Below, in pieces: positions 23,384 to 32,368 of a stretch of 41,727 nucleotides of DNA. A program made the position numbers and the translations under genes. Source of the DNA: Lentisphaeria bacterium UBA1791 (GTDB taxonomy: Bacteria; Verrucomicrobiota; Lentisphaeria; Victivallales; Victivallaceae); the NCBI GenBank assembly GCA_002314455.1, contig DCFZ01000055.1:92832-134558 (forward strand). Direction: 5' to 3'. A model generated the notes under the pieces. The model did no database searches and was not told the DNA's origin. It saw nothing but the letters and a program-made list of their open reading frames with translations. Numbering within the stretch: position 1 is the first letter of the stretch; each line of letters opens with the position of its first letter.

Positions 23384-24616
23384 TTATTTCAAGTCGGAAA
23401 TCACCAGCGCGCAGTTGGAACCGCCAAAGGCGAAACTGTTGGAAAGCGCGTGGCGGATCTTCGTACCGGTACGGCATTCGCGTACAAAATCGGCCCAGGC
23501 AAATTCATCGTCGGGATTGTCGAGGTTGACCGACGGCGAAAGGAAATCCTTTTCGAGCATCAGCGACGAGAAAATCACCTCCGCCGCGCCGGTCGCGCCG
23601 ATCATGTGGCCCGTTTGCGATTTGGTGCTGTTGATGGCGGGGCTGCGCGAGCCGAAAACCTCGTGCAACGCCGCCATTTCGACCTGATCGCCGACCGGCG
23701 TCGAAGTGCCGTGCGTATTGATGTAGCCGATATCGTCGGGCGTAAGTCCGGCGTCGGCGATGGCTTCGCGCATCACCTGCGCACTGCGCGCGGCGTCGGG
23801 CACGACCATGTCGAGCGCGTTGCTGTTGGCTCCGAAGCCGCTGATCTGACTGATCGGGCGGACTTTGCGCGCGAGCACGCTTTTTTCCGATTCGAGCACC
23901 ATGAATGCGGCGCCGCTTGCGATGACGAAACCGTCGCGTTCGCGGTCAAAGGGGCGGCTGGCGCGGTGCGGATTGTCGTTGAATTTCCGGCTCAAGGCGT
24001 GGCAGGCGCAGAAGCCGACGGTCATACACCAGTCGATTGCTTCGGCGCCGCCGGCGAGCACCATATCGTAGGCGCCCGAACGGATCAGCCGCGCGCCGAG
24101 CATAACGGCGATCGCACTGCTGGCGCACGCCGCGGAAATGTCGTAGGATTCCCCCGTGATTCCAAAGGTCATCGAGAGGATTGATCCCGCACTGCTCGCC
24201 ATGATGCGGGGGATCGCGCAAGGAGAGACCGCCCGCATTTTATTGTTGCCGACGGTGTAATTGAAAGCGGTGTCAAAGATTTCGATCGAGTTGCTGTCGG
24301 GGATCCCGGTGACGATCGCGATGCGGTGATTTTTGATCTCTTCGCGGGGAATGCCGGCTTCGCGGAAAGCCTGATCGGCGGCGAGCAGCGACATCGCCCC
24401 CGTCGGCGGACAAAAGCGCATCGTTTTGCGGTCGATCAACGTCGGGTCAATCTCGTATTGAGCAACGCCGCCGACCGTGCTGGTCATCTGATGCTCGACA
24501 AAAGCCGGCACCGTCGAAATGCCGCTTGTGCCGGCGCGCAACGCCGCTTCGTTTTCCGCGAGCGAGTTGCCGATGGGGGTAAGCAGTCCGCGACCGGTGA
24601 TGAAAACTTTTTCCAT
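23384..24616 (-). CDS. Beta-ketoacyl-[acyl-carrier-protein] synthase (FabF/KAS II-like)
   Basis: This 410-aa condensing enzyme has the KAS triad: Cys164 in ISAACASSAIA, His302 in INTHGTSTPVGD and His337 in KSQTGHMIGATGA, with Lys332. It elongates acyl-ACP by decarboxylative condensation. The start at 24616 (MEKVFITG) is chosen because GGAGAA lies 8 bases upstream and the ten residues before it are not conserved in the family. Overall length equals FabF (about 412 aa). Unlike primary fatty acid fabF genes it is not beside acpP or fabG, and it sits with a GT9 gene, so a role in a specialised lipid or LPS acyl chain is possible. Confidence 0.87.
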   Translation of the reverse strand: MEKVFITGRGLLTPIGNSLAENEAALRAGTSGISTVPAFVEHQMTSTVGGVAQYEIDPTLIDRKTMRFCPPTGAMSLLAADQAFREAGIPREEIKNHRIAIVTGIPDSNSIEIFDTAFNYTVGNNKMRAVSPCAIPRIMASSAGSILSMTFGITGESYDISAACASSAIAVMLGARLIRSGAYDMVLAGGAEAIDWCMTVGFCACHALSRKFNDNPHRASRPFDRERDGFVIASGAAFMVLESEKSVLARKVRPISQISGFGANSNALDMVVPDAARSAQVMREAIADAGLTPDDIGYINTHGTSTPVGDQVEMAALHEVFGSRSPAINSTKSQTGHMIGATGAAEVIFSSLMLEKDFLSPSVNLDNPDDEFAWADFVRECRTGTKIRHALSNSFAFGGSNCALVISDLK

Positions 24617-24665
24617 AAGCGTTCTCCGTAGATAAAAAATCTGCATATCCGAATAAATCAGACGT

Positions 24666-24695
24666 AATATACACTCATCTTTGCGAAAAATCCAA
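24666..24695 (-). promoter_or_regulatory. Promoter of the ketoacyl synthase / GT9 operon
   Basis: TTGGAT (24695-24690), an 18-base spacer and TATATT (24671-24666) read toward the ketoacyl synthase gene, back-to-back with the divergent promoter of the ABC ATPase gene. Confidence 0.5.
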
Positions 24696-24703
24696 GTTTC
24701 ATC

Positions 24704-24731
24704 TGGAAAAATTGCTTGTTCGTGCTATATT
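24704..24731 (+). promoter_or_regulatory. Promoter of the ABC ATPase / mutL operon
   Basis: TGGAAA (24704-24709), a 16-base spacer and TATATT (24726-24731), 20 bases before the ATG at 24752. Confidence 0.5.
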
Positions 24732-24751
24732 TCATAAAAGGAAAAAGAAAA

Positions 24752-25750
24752 ATGGATCAAAACACGTTGCTCGACGTCCGTCATCTGGCGATCTCGTTCG
24801 GGAATTTGCCGGTGGTGCGCGACGTTTCATTTGAATTGCGCAAGGGGGAAATCCTCGCGCTCGTCGGGGAATCCGGTTGCGGCAAAAGCATCTCCTGTCT
24901 TTCGCTTGCGCAATTGCTCGCCCCGACGGCGACGGCGCGCGCCGACCAGATGCGCTATCGTTGCAAAGACGGCAGCGAGGTCGATCTGTTGAACCTTGCC
25001 GGCAGGGAGCTTCGCCACATCCGCGGCGGAGAGATCGCCTACATCTTTCAGGAACCCGCCGCCGCCTTGAATCCCGTCTTTTGCATCGGCGATCAGATCG
25101 CGGAAGTTCTGGAGTTGCACCGCCCCGATGTGAAAAAGCGTCGTGACGAGGTCGTCAAATTGCTTGCCGCGGTCGGGATTCCGGCGCCGGAAACGCGCGT
25201 CAAGGCGTTTCCGCACGAACTTTCCGGCGGCATGCAGCAACGGGTGATGATCGCGATGGCGCTTGCCGGGAACCCCCGATTGCTGATCGCCGACGAACCG
25301 ACGACCGCGCTCGACGTGACAATCCAGGCGCAGATACTCGAACTTCTGGAAAAACTTTGCCGGGAACGCGACATGAGCGTGCTTCTCGTCACCCACAACC
25401 TCGGCATCGTGTCGCAATTGGCGGATCACGTCTGCGTGATGTACGCCGGCGACGTCGTCGAAAGCGGCGATTGCCGCACGCTGATCGATCGCCCGAAACA
25501 CCCTTACACCAAGGCGTTGCTGAAAGCGGTGCCGCTTCCCGGAGCACCTTCCGGAAAGCTTGCGACGATCAAAGGCAGCGTGCCGTCGCCCGACAGCTTC
25601 CCCGCCGGTTGCCGTTTCTGCGGCAGGTGTGTCGTTGAGGAAACGCTTCCCGGCGCCGACGCCTTGCGTTGTCAAAAAGAAATTCCGGAACTTCGATTGG
25701 TGGATCAACGACTTTGCCGCTGTCACTTCGTTGCGGAGGATGCGCAGTGA
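24752..25750 (+). CDS. Oligopeptide/dipeptide ABC transporter ATP-binding protein (DppD/OppD type)
   Basis: This 332-aa ATPase has Walker A GESGCGKS, Q-loop IFQEPAAALNP, signature LSGGMQQR, Walker B LLIADEPTTALD and the oligopeptide-family C-terminal extension with a Cys-rich motif (CRFCGRC...C...C) as in DppD/OppD. It would energise peptide or nickel uptake with a second ATPase and two permeases, but none of these genes are adjacent, so it is an orphan here. The start at 24752 is preferred for its AAGGAAAAAG site; the twelve residues upstream lie over the promoter. Its stop overlaps the mutL GTG start by GTGA, so the two unrelated proteins are translationally coupled. Confidence 0.9.
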   Translation: MDQNTLLDVRHLAISFGNLPVVRDVSFELRKGEILALVGESGCGKSISCLSLAQLLAPTATARADQMRYRCKDGSEVDLLNLAGRELRHIRGGEIAYIFQEPAAALNPVFCIGDQIAEVLELHRPDVKKRRDEVVKLLAAVGIPAPETRVKAFPHELSGGMQQRVMIAMALAGNPRLLIADEPTTALDVTIQAQILELLEKLCRERDMSVLLVTHNLGIVSQLADHVCVMYAGDVVESGDCRTLIDRPKHPYTKALLKAVPLPGAPSGKLATIKGSVPSPDSFPAGCRFCGRCVVEETLPGADALRCQKEIPELRLVDQRLCRCHFVAEDAQ

Positions 25751-27633
25751 GCAAGATCCGCGTCATGCCGGTCGAGCTGAGCAACCGCATTGCCGCCGGT
25801 GAAGTGATCGAACGCCCCGCTTCGGTCGTCAAGGAACTGGTCGAAAACGCACTTGACGCAGGGGCGACGCAGATCACCGTCGCTATCGAGCGGGCAGGGC
25901 TCCATCTGATTTCCGTCACCGACAACGGCTGCGGCATGGACGACGAGGATGCGTTGCTCGCGCTGGAACCGCACGGGACGAGCAAACTTTTATCCGACGA
26001 GGGGATCGATCACATTTCAACGCTCGGTTTCCGCGGCGAAGCGATCCCGTCGATCGCGGCGGTGGCAAAATTGACTATCCGCACGCGGACGGCGGAGGCT
26101 CCGGAGGGCGTCGAAGTCGTCGTCGAGGGCGGCAAACGCATCGCTTGTCACCCCTGCGGCGGCGCGGTCGGCACGACGATCGAAGTGCGAGAACTCTTCT
26201 TCAACACGCCCGCCCGCAAGAAATTTTTGAAGTCCAATCCGACCGAAGAGCATCATATCGAGGAAACGTTGATCAACCTCGCGCTCGGCAACGGCAAGGC
26301 GGGCATCACGCTTTTGATCGACCGCAAAAAGGTCTTTTCTTGCATTCCCGACGCGACGCCGGAAGTCCGCGCCCGCGAATTTTTCGGGCGGAATTTCGCC
26401 GCGAATTTGAAAAAAGTCGAATACCGCGAGGGCGATTGCCGCATCCACGGTCTTGTCGCCGCGCCGGGCTTCACCCGCCCCGGCAGGCGCGAACAGCGCA
26501 TTTATCTCAACCATCGCCCGATTGAATCGCTCGTCGTCTGGCGCGGCATCCGCGACGGGTACGGCACGCTGGAAAACGAATCGGGGCGCTTTCCGCCGAC
26601 GATGCTCTTTATCGAACTTCCGCCGGAAGAATTCGACATTAACGTCCATCCGGCAAAGCGTGAAGTGCGCTTCAAGTCGGAATATTTCATCACCCGCGCC
26701 GTCGGTACCGCCGTACGACAGGCGCTCCACGAAAACGCCGCCGAAAGCGTTGAGTCGCTTTCGCCGGAACCCGCCGTGCCCAAGTCGATTTCGATCGAGC
26801 AGATATTGCAGGCGGCGCAGGTCGCTTATCAGCCGGAAAATGCAGTTCAAATGGAATTGACGGCGCAAGTTGCCCCCCCAAAAAAACCAATCGAAATATC
26901 CCAACCGGAAAAAGTGGAAAAACTTCCTCTCCAAGAGACATTTTCCGCTTTGCCGCCATCGGTTGTATCGACGGCGCTGACCGATTCCCCGCAAGCGGAA
27001 ATGCCCGTGGTCAAGATCCGGGCGGCGATCCCCGAACAGGCGGTCTTCGGCGGGGCGTGGCCCGATCGCGTGCTCGGCATTTACGACGACACCTATATTC
27101 TCGCTTCCGGCGGGGGCGCGCTGATCGTTGTCGATCAACATGCGGCGCACGAAAGGATTCTGTTTGAAGAGATCCTCGATCAGTTGGCACAGGGCAGCCC
27201 GGCGAGTCAGCCGTTGCTCATCGGTCAGGTGCTTGAGCTGCCCCCCGCCAAGGTGGCGCTTTTGTTGCGTCACCGCGACGTTTTCGCCAAACTCGGTTTC
27301 GATTTTGAAGACATGGGCAAGCACAGTGTGATCGTCAACGCGATCCCGAGCAACTTCAACGAGCACATGGCGCCGATCTCGCAGATGGTCGAGGAAATGC
27401 TCGACGAACTTCTGGAAAATGCCCGCGCGCAGATGCCGGTCAATCCGGAATTTGCCGCCCGCGCCGCCTGCAAGGCGGCGGTCAAGGCGCACTGGGTGCT
27501 GACGATTGAGGAAGCGACGAAACTCCTGCAGAAACTGAAAGCGTGCCGGCAGGGGACGCTCTGTCCGCACGGCCGCCCGACGATGATCACTTTGTCGGAA
27601 AGAGAATTGGAGCGTCGCTTCGGCAGGCGCTGA
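25747..27633 (+). CDS. mutL: DNA mismatch repair protein MutL (endonuclease type)
   Basis: This 628-aa protein links MutS mismatch recognition to strand cutting. The N-terminal GHKL ATPase shows ELVENALDAGA, DNGCGM, HGTSK and FRGEA. A Pro/Gln/Glu-rich linker (about 360-430) leads to the dimerisation domain with the metal-binding nuclease motif DQHA-X2-E-X4-E (about 463-475), ACKAAVKAH, CPHGRP and the terminal RFGRR. This marks it as the nicking form found in bacteria without MutH. A GTG start at 25747, overlapping the upstream stop (GTGA), is chosen since MutL proteins begin with K-I-R-V-x-P-x-x-L-x-N-x-I-A-A-G-E-V; the 26 codons before it are the neighbour's 3' end. Confidence 0.96.
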   Translation: MSKIRVMPVELSNRIAAGEVIERPASVVKELVENALDAGATQITVAIERAGLHLISVTDNGCGMDDEDALLALEPHGTSKLLSDEGIDHISTLGFRGEAIPSIAAVAKLTIRTRTAEAPEGVEVVVEGGKRIACHPCGGAVGTTIEVRELFFNTPARKKFLKSNPTEEHHIEETLINLALGNGKAGITLLIDRKKVFSCIPDATPEVRAREFFGRNFAANLKKVEYREGDCRIHGLVAAPGFTRPGRREQRIYLNHRPIESLVVWRGIRDGYGTLENESGRFPPTMLFIELPPEEFDINVHPAKREVRFKSEYFITRAVGTAVRQALHENAAESVESLSPEPAVPKSISIEQILQAAQVAYQPENAVQMELTAQVAPPKKPIEISQPEKVEKLPLQETFSALPPSVVSTALTDSPQAEMPVVKIRAAIPEQAVFGGAWPDRVLGIYDDTYILASGGGALIVVDQHAAHERILFEEILDQLAQGSPASQPLLIGQVLELPPAKVALLLRHRDVFAKLGFDFEDMGKHSVIVNAIPSNFNEHMAPISQMVEEMLDELLENARAQMPVNPEFAARAACKAAVKAHWVLTIEEATKLLQKLKACRQGTLCPHGRPTMITLSERELERRFGRR

Positions 27634-27638
27634 AAAGG

Positions 27639-27667
27639 TTGTTTTTTATGGGGCAAAGCATTATATT
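27639..27667 (+). promoter_or_regulatory. Promoter of the thioredoxin / U32 operon
   Basis: TTGTTT (27639-27644), a 17-base spacer and TATATT (27662-27667), directly after the mutL stop and 30 bases before the thioredoxin ATG. Confidence 0.6.
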
Positions 27668-27697
27668 GTTCCTTGTCGGCAACCAGGGAGGTAAGTT

Positions 27698-28006
27698 ATG
27701 ACAACGATCGAATTGACTCCGGAAACGCTCAAAGGGCAACTTGATGCCGGTCGGCTTTTGCTCGACTTTTACGCGCCGTGGTGCAGCGCCTGCAAGACGC
27801 TCGACAAGGTGATCGATTCCGCCGCGGGGGAATTGCCCGAAGATCTTGTCATCGGCAAGGTCGACGTCGATCAGTTCCCGTTGCTCGCCGCGGAGTACGG
27901 CGTGACCAATCTGCCGCGGCTTCTGCTCTTTCAAAACGGCAAACTCGTTGCGGAATCGGGTGGTTTTGTTTCCGCCGGAAAACTGAAAGAATTCGTCAAG
28001 CGTTAA
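27698..28006 (+). CDS. Thioredoxin-family protein with CSAC active site
   Basis: This 102-aa protein is one thioredoxin fold. The redox motif is FYAPWCSACK (Cys29, Cys32); the canonical CGPC is replaced by CSAC, which should change the redox potential. The cis-Pro loop NLPRLLLF and following FQNGKLV match thioredoxins. No signal peptide, so cytoplasmic thiol-disulfide exchange. A strong GGGAGGT ribosome binding site precedes the ATG and a TATATT promoter lies upstream. It is one base away from the U32 gene, suggesting joint expression. Confidence 0.92.
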   Translation: MTTIELTPETLKGQLDAGRLLLDFYAPWCSACKTLDKVIDSAAGELPEDLVIGKVDVDQFPLLAAEYGVTNLPRLLLFQNGKLVAESGGFVSAGKLKEFVKR

Positions 28007-28007
28007 G

Positions 28008-30059
28008 ATGAGTACGCCGCATTCGATGGAACTTCTCGCCCCCGCCGGCAACGCCGAAACGGCGCTCGCCGCGCTGGATGCCGGCGCCGATGCAATCTAC
28101 TGCGGTCTCGGCCGCTTCAATGCGCGGGCGCGCGCCGAGAATTTCACCCCCGACGTGATGGCGGGCGTTATCGAGCGTTTTCACGAATGCGGCAAAAAAG
28201 TCTATCTGACGCTTAACACGCTGATCTACGAGAGTGAACTTTTCCGGCTGATGGAAACGCTCGGCGAGATCGACCGTTTGATGCCGGATGCGCTGATCGT
28301 GCAGGATCTCGGCGTCGCCTCGATGGTTTCGCGCTATTTTCCGCAGTTGACGCTTCACGCGTCGACGCAGATGGGCATTCACAATATTGCCGGCGTAAAG
28401 CTTGCCGAAAAACTCGGCTTCAAGCGCGTCATTTTGGAGCGGCAGATCCCGCTGGACGAGTTGCGGCAGATCGCCGAAGATTCGCCGCTTGAACTTGAAG
28501 TTTTTATCCACGGTTCGCTCTGCTGTTCGCTCTCGGGGCGTTGCCTTTTGTCGCACCACCTTTTCGGGGCAGGGGGCAACCGCGGCGTCTGCAAACAGCC
28601 CTGCCGCCGCGCGTACGATCGCGAATACCGCTTGTCGCCCGCCGATCTCGTCGGGGTGAACTTCTTGAGTGAATTGCGCAAAATGGGTATTGCTTCGCTC
28701 AAGATCGAGGGGCGGTTGCGTCCGCCGGAATACGTCTGGAAGTGTACGCGCGCCTACCGGATGCTCTTGGACGCCCCGGAAACGCCAGACGAAGCGACGC
28801 TTCGCGAAGCGGAAACGTTGCTTGCTTCCGCTTCGGGGCGGGCAAACGACCGCGGCTTTTTTGATCCGGCGCGCTACCGCAAACTGATCGACGTTCGCCG
28901 CCCCGGCGTTTTCGGTATTCCCGTCGGCACGGTCGTGCGCGCCCAAAACGAAACGATCACCGTCAAGGTGCAGGGAAAACTTCACCTCGGCGACCGGCTC
29001 CGCATCGTGCCGCCGGAGGGCGGGGAAGGGGAAACGTTTTCACTGGTTTCAATGCGCGACGGTCAAAAAAATCTGCTCAAAGCCAAAAGCGGTACGGTCG
29101 AGATTGCGACGGGGTGCCGCGCCGTCAAAGGCGCTCAACTTTTGAAGATCGGTGAAAACGGCTTTGATTTCACGCGGCGGTTGAAAAATTTGCCGAAACG
29201 TCGCGAATGCTGTGACCTTGAGATCAGCATTTCCGCTCAAAATTGGCGTATCGCTTCGCCGCGCCTTGCGCAAGCGTGGGAAAAGTCCGTCGAACTTGCA
29301 CCGGCGAAACAGCACGCGCTCGACGGCGCGACCGTCGCGGAAGTCTTTGCCGCCGGAACGCCGGAAAATTACCGCGCGGGCAAGATCTCCGTCACGGTGA
29401 ACGGCGATCTCTTTGTCCCCGCAAGCGTCATCAAGGCGATCCGCCGGGAGTTCTGGCGCGACGTCGCCGACCGGATATTACCGGAAGTTGACCGCGCCGC
29501 CGTTGCGATGCGCCGTTTCAGCGCCGATTACGAGGCACAAAAAGGCTGTGCTTTTGCCGCGCCGCAGGAACCGATCCAAGCGCGTTTTTACGGTTTTTTG
29601 CCGGAAGGCAAAGTCGCGGCGGAGCACGAACGCTTCGTCGCCGCGCAAAAAAGCGGCAAATGCATTGCCGTCGAGGGACTTCACGCACTCAATTGGTTGG
29701 CTCCGTCATCTGGCAAAGTCTTTGCCCGTTTCCCGATTGCCGTCACCAATAGCTTTACCGCGCAATTGCTCTGCGATCTCGGCGTCGCCGCAACGGAAGC
29801 CGCGCCGGAACTTCCCTCGCGGGAAAGAGAGAATCTTGCCCAAAAAAGTCCGATCCCTTTGCTCCCCTTGCGAAAAGTGCCGCTCTTGGTCACGCGACTG
29901 CCGTTGATCGAGGGCGTTTGGCACGACGCGGCGCACCATGTGTTTGTGGTCAAACAAAACGAAGAGCAGTTGAGCGCACTCTACGCGCCGGAGCAGTTGT
30001 CCTCAAAAGTGCTTGAGGGTGATGATGCGGTAGATCAGCCAGGTCACGACCGCCAGTAA
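28008..30059 (+). CDS. U32 family protein (RlhA/TrhP-like, putative RNA hydroxylase)
   Basis: This 683-aa protein starts with the U32 TIM-barrel motif MELLAPAGNAETALAALDAG, then LHASTQMGIHN, and the signature HGSLCCSLSGRCLLS ... NRGVCKQPCRR whose cysteines bind an Fe-S cluster in this family. The long C-terminal part (about 390-683) corresponds to the extra collagenase-like/DUF3656 region of YhbU/RlhA-size members. Family members TrhP and RlhA perform prephenate-dependent hydroxylation of tRNA U34 and 23S rRNA C2501; older annotation calls them peptidases. It follows thioredoxin by one base. Its last 57 bases overlap the 3' end of the convergent kinase gene. Confidence 0.9.
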   Translation: MSTPHSMELLAPAGNAETALAALDAGADAIYCGLGRFNARARAENFTPDVMAGVIERFHECGKKVYLTLNTLIYESELFRLMETLGEIDRLMPDALIVQDLGVASMVSRYFPQLTLHASTQMGIHNIAGVKLAEKLGFKRVILERQIPLDELRQIAEDSPLELEVFIHGSLCCSLSGRCLLSHHLFGAGGNRGVCKQPCRRAYDREYRLSPADLVGVNFLSELRKMGIASLKIEGRLRPPEYVWKCTRAYRMLLDAPETPDEATLREAETLLASASGRANDRGFFDPARYRKLIDVRRPGVFGIPVGTVVRAQNETITVKVQGKLHLGDRLRIVPPEGGEGETFSLVSMRDGQKNLLKAKSGTVEIATGCRAVKGAQLLKIGENGFDFTRRLKNLPKRRECCDLEISISAQNWRIASPRLAQAWEKSVELAPAKQHALDGATVAEVFAAGTPENYRAGKISVTVNGDLFVPASVIKAIRREFWRDVADRILPEVDRAAVAMRRFSADYEAQKGCAFAAPQEPIQARFYGFLPEGKVAAEHERFVAAQKSGKCIAVEGLHALNWLAPSSGKVFARFPIAVTNSFTAQLLCDLGVAATEAAPELPSRERENLAQKSPIPLLPLRKVPLLVTRLPLIEGVWHDAAHHVFVVKQNEEQLSALYAPEQLSSKVLEGDDAVDQPGHDRQ

Positions 30060-31091
30060 CGCCCCGATCGTGATGTAAAGATAATTGCGCCAGAAAAAGA
30101 GGTTGAGCTTCTGCGGCGTCGTCGCGTGTTCCGCTTGGGTGGCGAAACCGGCATTGTAGGCGCGGATCTCCGCTTTCAATTCGGCGACGTTTGGGTAACG
30201 GTCGTCGGGATTGGGCGACAACGCTTTCATCGCGACGGCTTCCAGCGCCGCCGGAATCTTGCGGTTGTGGTTGGCGATCGACGAGGGAAAGGGGATCGCG
30301 CCCGCCGCCGTGCGCTTTAACGTCTCCTCCATCGGCAAGCCGGAAAGCGGCGCTTTCAGCGCCAGGATTGCATAGAGGATCGCCCCGAGCGAAAAGACGT
30401 CGGCGCGCAGATCCGCTTTGCGTGCGGGGTCGGCGTCAAAGAGTTCCGGCGCGAGAAACCCCGGCGTGCCGCGGTTGTTCTCACTGCGCGTCCCCGTAAG
30501 GACGCCCTCTTGCGTTGTCGCGCGCGCCAAGCCCCAGTCAATTACCTGCACTTCGCCGAAATCGCCGATATTGATGTTGGCGGGTTTGAGGTCGAGGTGG
30601 CACACGTGACGGGAATGGGCGAAATCAACGGCGTTGCAGATGCGTAAAAAAATCATCAGCAAGCGGTCGAGCTTGTATTTTTCCACCCGGCTGTCGCCTT
30701 GGGCGATGCGCCGCAACAAGGTGTCGAGCGACATGCCGCGCAGATATTGCATCGTGAAATAGGGCGACCCCGAACGGTCGATGCCGATATCGTAAATGGA
30801 AATGATGTTGGGGTGCTCGAGCTTTGCCGTCACTTTGGCTTCGCGGACGAAACGCTCCAGATCGCTTTTGGGGCGTTCGCGGAAATCCGGCATGATCGCC
30901 ATCGCGACGTCGCGGTCGGTGTCGCGGTCGTGGACGAGCAAAACCCCCTTCATCCCGCCGAAGCCGATGCTGCGGATGAATTTATAGCGATCCTGCGGCT
31001 TGACGGTCAGTTGATCCAGTTCCGGCGTCTCGCTGTCGCGTGCCGGAGCGTCGGGTTTGATCGCTACGGTGGCGGTGAGATCGGAACTCAT
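30003..31091 (-). CDS. Membrane-anchored Ser/Thr protein kinase with displaced catalytic lysine
   Basis: This 362-aa protein has a Hanks-type kinase domain (about 37-310) and a single C-terminal membrane helix (about 333-356, YITIGALLAVVTWLIYRII). The beta3 VAxK lysine is absent: the sequence is VAMA with Ala65. A lysine occurs instead in the glycine loop (GFGGMKGV, Lys48), the position used by eukaryotic WNK kinases (GxGSFKTV). Other elements are kept: alpha-C Glu84, HLDLKPAN (Asp167, Lys169, Asn172; HLD replaces HRD), DWG (185-187) and FLAPE. It is probably active, but that is inferred. The ATG overlaps the clpX stop (ATGA), placing it at the end of tig-clpP-clpX. Confidence 0.92.
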   Translation of the reverse strand: MSSDLTATVAIKPDAPARDSETPELDQLTVKPQDRYKFIRSIGFGGMKGVLLVHDRDTDRDVAMAIMPDFRERPKSDLERFVREAKVTAKLEHPNIISIYDIGIDRSGSPYFTMQYLRGMSLDTLLRRIAQGDSRVEKYKLDRLLMIFLRICNAVDFAHSRHVCHLDLKPANINIGDFGEVQVIDWGLARATTQEGVLTGTRSENNRGTPGFLAPELFDADPARKADLRADVFSLGAILYAILALKAPLSGLPMEETLKRTAAGAIPFPSSIANHNRKIPAALEAVAMKALSPNPDDRYPNVAELKAEIRAYNAGFATQAEHATTPQKLNLFFWRNYLYITIGALLAVVTWLIYRIITLKHF

Positions 31092-32362
31092 TTTTTCGTG
31101 ATTTTAAGCGGCTTGCCGCCCTGAACGGCATCCGCATTGACAACGCATTTGCCGCCCTCGCGGTATTCGGGGGCGTTGTACATGACGTCGAGCATCAGAT
31201 TTTCCATAATGGAGCGCAGTCCGCGCGCACCGGTGCCGCGCTTGACCGATTTTTCCGCGATCAGACGCAACGCATCTTTGGTGAACGAGAGGTCGACCCC
31301 CTCCATCTTGAGCATGCGCTGATATTGCTTGGTGAGCGCGTTTTTCGGCTCCTGCAAGACGCGGACGAGATCGTCGGCTTCCAATTCCTTGAGCGCGGCG
31401 ATGACGGGAAGTCTGCCGACGAGTTCGGGGATCAATCCGTAGCGGATAATGTCTTCCGGCTCGCATCCGGCAAAGGGATTGGCTTTTTCCCGGGGCGTTG
31501 TTTCGGTCGCGGCAACCGGAGTCCCGGTGAAACCGAGCACCGGCTTGTTGGTGCGCCGCTGAATCACTTTATCGAGGCCGACGAAAGCGCCGCCGCAGAT
31601 AAAGAGAATATTGGTCGTGTCGATGTGCAAAAATTCCTGATTGGGGTGCTTGCGCCCGCCCTGCGGCGGCACGTTGGCGACGGTCCCTTCGAGGATCTTC
31701 AGCAACGCCTGCTGAACGCCTTCGCCGGAAACATCGCGGGTGATTGAGGGATTTTCGCTCTTGCGCGAAATTTTATCCAATTCGTCGATGTAGATGATGC
31801 CGATCTGGGCGCGTTCGAGATTGCCGTCCGCCGCCTGATAGAGTCGGAGCAGGATGTTTTCGACGTCTTCGCCGACGTAACCCGCTTCGGTGAGCGTCGT
31901 CGCATCGCTGATGGCAAAGGGCACGTCGAGCATTTTGGCAAGCGTGCGCGCGAGCAAGGTCTTGCCGCAACCCGTCGGGCCGATCAGCAAAACGTTGCTT
32001 TTGTCCAATTCAACGTCGGCATAGGGATCTTCCGCGCCGGCGAAGCGGCTTTTGATGCGCTTGTAATGGTTGTGCACCGCGACGGAAAGCACCTTTTTGG
32101 CGTCTTCCTGACCGATGACGTAGCGGTCGAGCTCGGCCTTGATCTTTTCCGGATCCGGCACGACCAGGTCGCCGATCGCGCCGGCGCTTTTGTTTTGCTG
32201 ATGCTTGGCAACTTCCTCGGCGAGGATCCGGTTGCCCTGCTTGAGGCAGGAAGAGCAGATCATCAGATTTTCGTAGAGACTCGGCAGAAACACCTCGTTG
32301 GGGGCGCTTTTGGGCGTGCGCCCGCAAAAGGCACAGGAGATCTTATCTTTGTCGATCGCCAT
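31088..32362 (-). CDS. clpX: ATP-dependent Clp protease ATP-binding subunit ClpX
   Basis: This 424-aa AAA+ unfoldase has the N-terminal zinc-binding domain with Cys10, Cys13, Cys36 and Cys39, Walker A GPTGCGKT, Walker B IIYIDELDKI, sensor and RKH-type loops, and the IGF-like loop region here reading VLGFTGTP for contact with ClpP. Length equals E. coli ClpX (424). It unfolds substrates and feeds them into ClpP, encoded 6 bases upstream. Its stop overlaps the kinase ATG by four bases. The gene order tig-clpP-clpX is the widespread bacterial one. Confidence 0.97.
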   Translation of the reverse strand: MAIDKDKISCAFCGRTPKSAPNEVFLPSLYENLMICSSCLKQGNRILAEEVAKHQQNKSAGAIGDLVVPDPEKIKAELDRYVIGQEDAKKVLSVAVHNHYKRIKSRFAGAEDPYADVELDKSNVLLIGPTGCGKTLLARTLAKMLDVPFAISDATTLTEAGYVGEDVENILLRLYQAADGNLERAQIGIIYIDELDKISRKSENPSITRDVSGEGVQQALLKILEGTVANVPPQGGRKHPNQEFLHIDTTNILFICGGAFVGLDKVIQRRTNKPVLGFTGTPVAATETTPREKANPFAGCEPEDIIRYGLIPELVGRLPVIAALKELEADDLVRVLQEPKNALTKQYQRMLKMEGVDLSFTKDALRLIAEKSVKRGTGARGLRSIMENLMLDVMYNAPEYREGGKCVVNADAVQGGKPLKITKK

Positions 32363-32368
32363 AAAAAA

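Noticed and set aside
26017..27570. 517-codon minus-strand frame
   Set aside because: Antisense to mutL; no motif.
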